A DNA stretch of 36,286 nucleotides, taken from positions 1 through 36,286 of IMG/VR virus record IMGVR_UViG_3300035388_000088; one strand, given 5' to 3'. The DNA is from a virus. Under the pieces are notes generated by a model that was given only the letters and a program-made list of their open reading frames with translations, was not told the DNA's origin and ran no database searches. Every line of letters starts with the position of its first letter. Position 1 is the first letter of the stretch. The position numbers and the translations under genes were made by a program. Positions 31,694 to 36,286 of the stretch are shown here, one piece after another.

Positions 31694-31956
31694 TCCATCC
31701 ACCTCTTCGCCTCTTCAAGCTCATGGATCAGCACATCAATGCTTTCCTTCTTCGTGAAAGTGATCCACACATCTACATTCTTAGGAGAAACATCAGAACC
31801 TGCACCATGTACCCCAGGCGTTCCTATTAGGCGGGCTTTCTGATTCGTCAATGTAACCAGGCCATACTCAGATTGATTCGAGTCTCCACCGGTGATGCAA
31901 ATATCACCAGCGCCAAATTCGATCATCACCGTGCCCTCTTCCCTTACTTTGATCAT
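31690..31956 (-). CDS. small early protein, function unknown
   Basis: This encodes 88 residues: an N-terminal beta region (IEFGAGDICITGGDSNQSEYGLVTLTNQ) and an end helix (ESIDVLIHELEEAKRWMD). Start overlaps the previous stop as ATGA. No family recognised. Confidence 0.6.
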   Translation of the reverse strand: MIKVREEGTVMIEFGAGDICITGGDSNQSEYGLVTLTNQKARLIGTPGVHGAGSDVSPKNVDVWITFTKKESIDVLIHELEEAKRWMD

Positions 31957-32318
31957 GCATCCCTCTCCACTGAGTCCATGTGTCGTAATACAACATCACC
32001 TACTGCAGACTCAATTACATCATCAAGTTCCTTCAATGCACCCAACATATCGTTTTTCTTCAATGAACCAATGATCTTCGATGCAATAGCCACCATGAAG
32101 CCGCAGCCTCCGGTATGTCGGAGCGTCATAAGTAAAGTTGATTCCTTAACGCTATAGTCCCCTTCTGCCGATACAGCGATGAGCAGACTATTTTCTGTAG
32201 ATCCATCAGACAACTGCAGGCAGCCATCCTCGTTTCGAGTGTACTCAAGTACCCGATCATCAGTAAATGTAATTTGCACTTTTTTAAAGTTCACTTCTCT
32301 CAGCTGTTCTTGATTCAT
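31953..32318 (-). CDS. conserved small early protein
   Basis: This encodes 121 residues from MNQEQLREV, chosen for GGAGG eight bases before the ATG. Beta-rich first half (VQITFTDDRVLEYTRNEDGCLQL), helical end (GALKELDDVIESAVGDVVLRHM). Function unknown. Confidence 0.62.
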   Translation of the reverse strand: MNQEQLREVNFKKVQITFTDDRVLEYTRNEDGCLQLSDGSTENSLLIAVSAEGDYSVKESTLLMTLRHTGGCGFMVAIASKIIGSLKKNDMLGALKELDDVIESAVGDVVLRHMDSVERDA

Positions 32319-32383
32319 TATATTTTCCTCCATTTGTCTTTTACTCCTCGTCAACAATCTCTACTTTGCTTCTCATGACTTCA

Positions 32384-32722
32384 TTACGAGCCTCCTGCCA
32401 ATGCATCTAAAGCCAACTGGATTCGTAGATCAACTCCACTGGGGATCTCCTGAATATATGCCAGGTCAATCTCAGCTAGCGTCTGCCGAGCAAAGCTGAC
32501 ATCCTCCCAAAGACTATTGTATGAATCCAATATGGCCGCTCTGTCATCCTCAAGGATCTCAACTGCCTCTTCATATTGACCAATGATCCCATGCTGCTGA
32601 ATCGCAATAACTGTTAACATAAGGATGATCAGTACCAGGCATGGAATGATCAAGGGATCGATCTTCATGCGTTCATGGTTCCGATCTGGTTCCTCTGTCC
32701 AATCCTTCAGTTTGTCATTCAT
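32384..32722 (-). CDS. single-pass membrane protein with coiled coil
   Basis: This encodes 112 residues. One membrane helix (about 24-45, LIIPCLVLIILMLTVIAIQQHG) is followed by a helical tail (EEAVEILEDDRAAILDSYNSLWEDVSFARQTLAEI). The short charged N-terminus suggests the tail is outside or, with inverted topology, inside. Found in an early operon, so it may modify the cell membrane or block superinfection; no direct evidence. Confidence 0.6.
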   Translation of the reverse strand: MNDKLKDWTEEPDRNHERMKIDPLIIPCLVLIILMLTVIAIQQHGIIGQYEEAVEILEDDRAAILDSYNSLWEDVSFARQTLAEIDLAYIQEIPSGVDLRIQLALDALAGGS

Positions 32723-32957
32723 CCAACTCCTCCTCTTCTATTTGCTTATATTTTTCAAATAGTCCTGTCTCCCGCAACATCTGAACCTTATGTAAAATAG
32801 TCGCATGGGTCCGGCCAAGTGCGATGGCAAGATCTGCCTTGCGCATGGTATCGTACTGTGAGCAAAGGTATGTCAAATCCTCTTCCGACCACGGTTGATA
32901 ATGCTTGGTATGCAACTCAGGATCATAAGGCTTGCGATATTTGTACACCCACTTCAT
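32715..32957 (-). CDS. SANT/Myb-like HTH protein (copy B)
   Basis: This encodes 80 residues from MKWVYKYRK, chosen because homology with the neighbour starts there and GGGGTGG lies upstream. Pattern PWSEEDLTYLCSQYDTMRKADLAIALGRTHATILHKVQML is a small three-helix DNA-binding domain. About 39 of 67 residues are the same as in the next gene upstream. Confidence 0.68.
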   Translation of the reverse strand: MKWVYKYRKPYDPELHTKHYQPWSEEDLTYLCSQYDTMRKADLAIALGRTHATILHKVQMLRETGLFEKYKQIEEEELDE

Positions 32958-32991
32958 CCTTTCCACCCCGCTTGCTCCAGTTCTCAAAATC

Positions 32992-33213
32992 TCATCTCCT
33001 TCCCAATTGCTTGTAATACTCAAACTCGCCTTTCTTCCGAAGCACATACACTTGCGCCATAGTAGCAGCGTGAGTACGACCAAGGGCGAGTGCGAGATCC
33101 GACTTCTTCGTTGATCCGTACATAGAGCATAGATAGATCAGGTCTTCTCTACTCCAGGGACGCCCATGCTGCTCATGCAGATCTGGAGTGTATGGTGTCC
33201 GGTACTTATTCAT
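32992..33213 (-). CDS. SANT/Myb-like HTH protein (copy A)
   Basis: This encodes 73 residues. The core PWSREDLIYLCSMYGSTKKSDLALALGRTHAATMAQVYVLRK aligns along its whole length with copy B, so the two arose by tandem duplication. Probably a DNA-binding regulator of early genes. It overlaps the end of the excisionase-like gene. Confidence 0.7.
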   Translation of the reverse strand: MNKYRTPYTPDLHEQHGRPWSREDLIYLCSMYGSTKKSDLALALGRTHAATMAQVYVLRKKGEFEYYKQLGRR

Positions 33214-33436
33214 CCTGGATCACTCCCTTCGGTTGCAAGTCTGTGATTTCATCCAGATTTGTCAAATCCTTGCCTTCGTATTTTTCAAGAAATTCTATCA
33301 ATGCCGTCCTTCTGACTTTGTAACTTCCTAGTTTCAAAGCGGGCAAATACCCCTTTCTGATCAATTCATAGACATACGTTATATTCGTTTTTATCAGTTT
33401 CGACACTTCTTGAACGGTGTATAGCACATCATCCAT
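33206..33436 (-). CDS. excisionase-like HTH protein (HTH_17)
   Basis: This encodes 76 residues. YTVQEVSKLIKTNITYVYELIRKGYLPALKLGSYKVRRTALIEFLEKY is the MerR-like helix-turn-helix of the excisionase family. It may help the integrase excise the prophage or act as an early regulator. It is separated from the Cro-like gene by one operator copy. Confidence 0.78.
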   Translation of the reverse strand: MDDVLYTVQEVSKLIKTNITYVYELIRKGYLPALKLGSYKVRRTALIEFLEKYEGKDLTNLDEITDLQPKGVIQDE

Positions 33437-33456
33437 AGTTTAGCTCCTTTAAAATG

Positions 33457-33470
33457 TCGCACTTCTGCGA
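33457..33470. promoter_or_regulatory. operator copy 1 (TCGCA-CTTC-TGCGA)
   Basis: A perfect inverted repeat with a 4-base spacer. It lies between the Cro-like stop codon and the excisionase-like start. Confidence 0.65.
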
Positions 33471-33471
33471 C

Positions 33472-33681
33472 TTATTTGCTAAAAAAAATATCACTTGCTT
33501 CCTCATAGGTTAGTGAAAGAACTTCTGCAATGAGATTTGCTTCCTTGATTAAAAAAGTTTCACCATTCTCGCTCAACTTTCGATATAGTGTGCTTTTATC
33601 AATGTTTAAAGCTTTTGACAGAGATTCGACATTCATACCTTTCTCTACCATTTTCCCCTTTAATTTATTTATTTTCACCAT
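33472..33681 (-). CDS. Cro-like HTH regulator
   Basis: This encodes 69 residues. KGKMVEKGMNVESLSKALNIDKSTLYRKLSENGE is a helix-turn-helix of the Cro/CI type, with no peptidase domain, and LIAEVLSLTYEEASDIFF follows the family ending. It is the first gene of the lytic operon, divergent from the repressor, with GGAGGTG upstream. It should compete with the repressor for the operators. Confidence 0.8.
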   Translation of the reverse strand: MVKINKLKGKMVEKGMNVESLSKALNIDKSTLYRKLSENGETFLIKEANLIAEVLSLTYEEASDIFFSK

Positions 33682-33721
33682 AACAAGGCACCTCCTTCTA
33701 TCATTTTAAGATGAAATGTAT

Positions 33722-33735
33722 TCGCATATCTGCGA
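33722..33735. promoter_or_regulatory. operator copy 2 (TCGCA-TATC-TGCGA)
   Basis: Perfect inverted repeat, directly downstream of the -10 of the lytic promoter, so binding would block transcription start. Confidence 0.7.
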
Positions 33736-33743
33736 CTTAGTTA

Positions 33744-33772
33744 ATCATAGCATCTAAAATTTTGCTAGTCAA
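33744..33772 (-). promoter_or_regulatory. main lytic promoter
   Basis: Minus strand TTGACT (33772-33767), 17-nt spacer, TATGAT (33749-33744) with a TGC extension before the -10. It is the strongest promoter in the window and serves the Cro-like gene and the early operon. Half an operator (TGCGA, 33791-33795) lies just upstream. Confidence 0.85.
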
Positions 33773-33822
33773 TATTTTTTTCTAATAATATGCGACTTTA
33801 TTGCTTTTTATCGCCAAGTTAG

Positions 33823-33836
33823 TTGCATATTTGCGA
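33823..33836. promoter_or_regulatory. operator copy 3 (TTGCA-TATT-TGCGA)
   Basis: One base differs from the perfect repeat. It overlaps the -35 of the repressor promoter, suggesting autoregulation. Confidence 0.65.
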
Positions 33837-33851
33837 AATAAATAGTAAACT
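33823..33851 (+). promoter_or_regulatory. repressor promoter
   Basis: Plus strand TTGCAT, 17-nt spacer, TAAACT. Both hexamers are partial matches; moderate strength expected. Confidence 0.45.
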
Positions 33852-33887
33852 GTTATTGGAGAATAACTTTTGAAAGGTTGTGGATTA

Positions 33888-34502
33888 ATGAATATTGGAA
33901 ACCGCATCAAAGCTCGCCGTAAAGAACTTGGACTTTCTGCTGATGATGTTGCCACAAAACTTGGAAAAAATCGAGCAACTGTATACAGATATGAAAGTAA
34001 CGCAATAGAAAATTTGCCAACAAGCATTTTGGAGCCTTTAGCAAAAATTCTTGAAACTACACCAGCTGCCTTAATGGGTTGGGAAAAAATGAATCATAAA
34101 AAACGGTCCGTAAAAATCCCGGTACTTGGTCGAGTGGCGGCAGGAATTCCAATTGAGACTGTAGAAGATATTGAAGACTATGAAGAGATCCCAGAAACCA
34201 TGGCTGCAAGCGGTGAATTCTTTGCGCTTCGCATTCAGGGAAAAAGTATGGAACCGAGGATCCTTGATGGTGATGTAGTAATCGTTCGTAAACAAGAGGA
34301 TATTGAATCTGGTGAGATCGGAGTTGTAGTTGTGAATGGATCCGATGCTACTGTGAAAAAAGTCATGAAAGAGGAGAACGGGATCATGCTGGTAGCTACT
34401 AACCAAACTATCTATCCTCCGAAGTTTTATGATAAGAAAGCAATTGAAGATTTGCCAGTCTACATACTAGGTCGTGTTGTTGAGTTAAGAGCGAAGTTAT
34501 AA
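33888..34502 (+). CDS. LexA/CI-like repressor with S24 peptidase domain
   Basis: This encodes 204 residues. HTH at 5-45 (IGNRIKARRKELGLSADDVATKLGKNRATVYRYES). A hinge contains the cleavage site V-A-A85-G86. The S24 domain has the serine S120 (QGKSMEP) and lysine K157 (SDATVKKV), 37 apart as in LexA. It keeps the lytic promoter off and is expected to self-cleave with RecA after DNA damage. A TTG start at 33870 with GGAG upstream would add six residues; the ATG fits the family better, but either is possible. Confidence 0.92.
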   Translation: MNIGNRIKARRKELGLSADDVATKLGKNRATVYRYESNAIENLPTSILEPLAKILETTPAALMGWEKMNHKKRSVKIPVLGRVAAGIPIETVEDIEDYEEIPETMAASGEFFALRIQGKSMEPRILDGDVVIVRKQEDIESGEIGVVVVNGSDATVKKVMKEENGIMLVATNQTIYPPKFYDKKAIEDLPVYILGRVVELRAKL

Positions 34503-34558
34503 TTGATATGGGAATGCTATAGAACCGGGAAAAATCTTTTGAAGAAGGTGGTTTTATT

Positions 34559-34909
34559 ATGGGAGCGAAGAACAAAGTTATTGCAGGAGACTACAAAGGA
34601 AAAGGCATCTCCGGAGGAATTGGTGCACCATCAATTAGTAATCTACTTGGCAAGAACATTAGACTAACCAGTGCGGAAGTTGCCAAGTACGAGTTGGTCA
34701 CAGATGAGATCAGAAAGAGTATGGCAAGCGGCGCTGCAAGAGGTATTATCGGAACTATCGCACTTGGTCCTATCGTAGGGATTGCCGGAGTGCTATCCGC
34801 AAAAAGTAAAGGGGTTTACCAGGTGGCCATCGAATTTAACGATGGAAAAAAGAGTCTACTCGAAGTAGACAAGAAGATTTACCAAAAAATTGTGAAGCAC
34901 TGCTTCTAA
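34559..34909 (+). CDS. small glycine-rich protein of the lysogeny module
   Basis: This encodes 116 residues, with AAGAAGGTGG upstream. The middle (SGAARGIIGTIALGPIVGIAGVLSAKSKG) is a glycine-zipper-like hydrophobic part, and the end (YQVAIEFNDGKKSLLEVDKKIYQKIVK) is beta/helix. Similar proteins accompany repressors in Firmicute prophages. It is probably expressed in the lysogen, perhaps at the membrane; role unknown. Confidence 0.72.
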   Translation: MGAKNKVIAGDYKGKGISGGIGAPSISNLLGKNIRLTSAEVAKYELVTDEIRKSMASGAARGIIGTIALGPIVGIAGVLSAKSKGVYQVAIEFNDGKKSLLEVDKKIYQKIVKHCF

Positions 34910-34921
34910 ATAAAAAGAACC

Positions 34922-34941
34922 CTTGGTGCTAGAACACCAAG
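34922..34941. other. short hairpin after the glycine-rich gene
   Basis: A 7-bp stem CTTGGTG/CACCAAG. Downstream T run only exists on the minus strand, so it is not a clear plus-strand terminator. Confidence 0.35.
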
Positions 34942-34966
34942 AGCTCAGAGATGGCAATCAATCTAT

Positions 34967-35006
34967 AGAATGATATACCAACATCACATGGTAATTATAT
35001 CATTCT
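34967..35006. repeat. 11-bp inverted repeat upstream of the integrase
   Basis: AGAATGATATA (34967-34977) and its exact complement (34996-35006) frame an 18-base loop with an inner CCA/TGG. It could be an operator, an integrase/excisionase site or an mRNA leader hairpin controlling int. Confidence 0.5.
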
Positions 35007-35041
35007 GGACTATGATTTGGCAAAGAAAGGATGATAAATAA

Positions 35042-36286
35042 ATGGAAGGTCATATTCGAAAACGCGGGAACAAGTACTACTACTCCTTCGAGGCATCGAG
35101 TGTTGACGGGAAAAGAAAACGAATCGAGCGCATCGGTGGCCGCACTAAGAAAGAGGCGCAGACAGCTCTAAGGAAAGCACTGCTGGAATATGAGAATGGC
35201 GGTTTGCATTTTTCGCCATCTGATATCTCTGTTGCAGATCACCTAGATCACTGGTTCAAAAATTATGTTCTGGTGAACTGTAAATACAATAGCCAGCGCA
35301 GCTACACTGTCATAATTAAGAAACACATCAAGCCTGCTCTGGGGCACTATAAACTCAAAGCATTAACACCTGCAGTTCTTCAAGATTTCGTAAACGAGAA
35401 GTTCCGTTCCGGAATCAAGTATTATCATCTCAATTGCATTCTCAACGTATTGAATAGTGCAATCAAATATGGCGTCTATCCTTGCGGATTTATCAAAGAG
35501 AATCCCATGCAGTACATCAAGCGACCCAAGTATGATCATGATGTCAAACGGATGGGACATAAACTTATCAACTCAGAAGATTTCAATCGAATCCTCAAAC
35601 GCTTCCCCCAAGGGACTTATCCTTATATACCCATTATAATAGGATATTTCACTGGATGCAGGATCGGCGAAGTGATGGCCTTGACCTGGGATGATATCGA
35701 TCTAAAGAATCAAATAGTCGATATTAATAAAATCGTTTACAAGAAGAACAATGCCTGGTACTTCGGATCTACAAAAACGAAGTACTCTGTAAGAAGCATC
35801 AGAATCGGCTCTGCTCTTACAAGTATCCTAAAACAACATAAGAGGTGGCAGATGGAAAACAGAATGAAATACGGGCCATTCTACCTCGTTCAATCGGTAT
35901 CTACCATCCCCGATCCAGATACAGGCAACACTTTGAGACTAATTCACCAAAATAAGACATCGGAACCTTCCGGATCTTCAACTTCGATCAATATGGTCTG
36001 CACAAAAGAAAGCGGCGAGCTGGTCACTCCGATTTCATTTTACACAGCAGTTGCGATTATTCATAACCAGCTAAAGATCGACTTCAACTTCCACTCACTT
36101 CGACATACCCATGCAACAACCTTGATCGAGAATGGCGCAAACATCAAAGATGTACAAACGCGGCTCGGACATGCTAACATCAAAACAACCATGGATACCT
36201 ACACTCATGCCACTGAATCCATGGCGGAGAGATCAGTGGAGATTTTCGAACTTGCTTCCGAACAAATCATCGGCAAAAAGCAATGA
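35042..36286 (+). CDS. int: tyrosine integrase
   Basis: This encodes 414 residues, full length. An N-terminal arm-binding domain (HIRKRGNKYYYSFEASSVDGKRKRIERIGGRTKKEA) is followed by a SAM-like core-binding domain (about 60-160). The catalytic domain has R207 (TGCRIGEV), K245 or K247, H351-xx-R354 (FHSLRHTHATT), H377 (RLGHANI) and Y387 (MDTYTH). It inserts and removes the prophage at attP/attB. The gene reads out of the window, so the attachment site should be just beyond its stop. Confidence 0.95.
   Translation: MEGHIRKRGNKYYYSFEASSVDGKRKRIERIGGRTKKEAQTALRKALLEYENGGLHFSPSDISVADHLDHWFKNYVLVNCKYNSQRSYTVIIKKHIKPALGHYKLKALTPAVLQDFVNEKFRSGIKYYHLNCILNVLNSAIKYGVYPCGFIKENPMQYIKRPKYDHDVKRMGHKLINSEDFNRILKRFPQGTYPYIPIIIGYFTGCRIGEVMALTWDDIDLKNQIVDINKIVYKKNNAWYFGSTKTKYSVRSIRIGSALTSILKQHKRWQMENRMKYGPFYLVQSVSTIPDPDTGNTLRLIHQNKTSEPSGSSTSINMVCTKESGELVTPISFYTAVAIIHNQLKIDFNFHSLRHTHATTLIENGANIKDVQTRLGHANIKTTMDTYTHATESMAERSVEIFELASEQIIGKKQ

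Noticed and set aside
32318-32384. 11-codon frame (MRSKVEIVDEE) between two early genes
   Set aside because: Too short and without conserved features; probably chance, although its start overlaps a stop codon.
34922-34941. Hairpin after the glycine-rich gene as a terminator
   Set aside because: No T run on the plus strand where it would be needed.
1-36286. tRNA or rRNA genes
   Set aside because: I looked for acceptor stems and T-loop sequences in the gaps and saw none that would fold as tRNA; a search program would be decisive.

Overview
The window is an almost complete temperate phage genome (prophage) of about 36 kb from a low-GC Gram-positive bacterium (Firmicutes, probably a clostridial relative). 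This rests on strong GGAGG-type ribosome sites, frequent TTG and GTG starts, sigma-A style promoters, and protein families typical of such hosts (PBSX/Xkd tail proteins, LLH holin, YjcQ-like and bPH proteins). The species cannot be named from the sequence. The window begins on the last base of one stop codon and ends on the last base of the integrase stop codon, so the attachment sites and host flanks lie outside it.

Layout from right to left, which is the direction of lytic transcription. The lysogeny module (33.4-36.3 kb) holds a tyrosine integrase, a small conserved protein and a LexA-like self-cleaving repressor on the plus strand. These diverge from a Cro-like gene on the minus strand across a control region with three copies of the operator TCGCA-N4-TGCGA. 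The early region (23.7-33.4 kb) holds an excisionase-like HTH protein, two tandem SANT-like paralogues, many small genes (three of them tiny zinc-ribbon or Cys-rich proteins, plus a 49-aa basic ORF), an SbcC-like ATPase, a replication initiator with iterons inside the gene, an HNHc nuclease, a two-module zinc/coiled-coil protein, a MazG-like protein and a sigma-like late regulator.

A small cassette (22.5-23.7 kb) follows. It has two YjcQ-like winged-helix genes with their own promoter and terminator, a convergent plus-strand gene, and a possible structured RNA. Next come the packaging and head genes (14.7-22.4 kb): HNH nuclease, GC-rich cos-like region, small and large terminase, a portal-MuF fusion, protease, HK97 capsid and a decoration-like protein. 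The contractile tail follows (3.2-14.7 kb): connectors, terminator protein, sheath, tube, frameshifted chaperones, tape measure, LysM hub proteins, baseplate, fibre and a beta-propeller. Lysis is at 1.6-3.2 kb with two holin-like proteins flanking an amidase.

The far left end (1-1.5 kb) has two independently transcribed accessory units: a HEPN-like protein, and a bacterial PH-domain protein paired with a zinc ribbon. This is where lysogenic-conversion or anti-phage genes usually sit.

Most of the genome is a recognisable PBSX-like myovirus plan. The least explained parts are the left-end HEPN and PH/zinc-ribbon units, the zinc-module coiled-coil protein, the YjcQ/RNA cassette, and the two terminators placed inside the structural operon.
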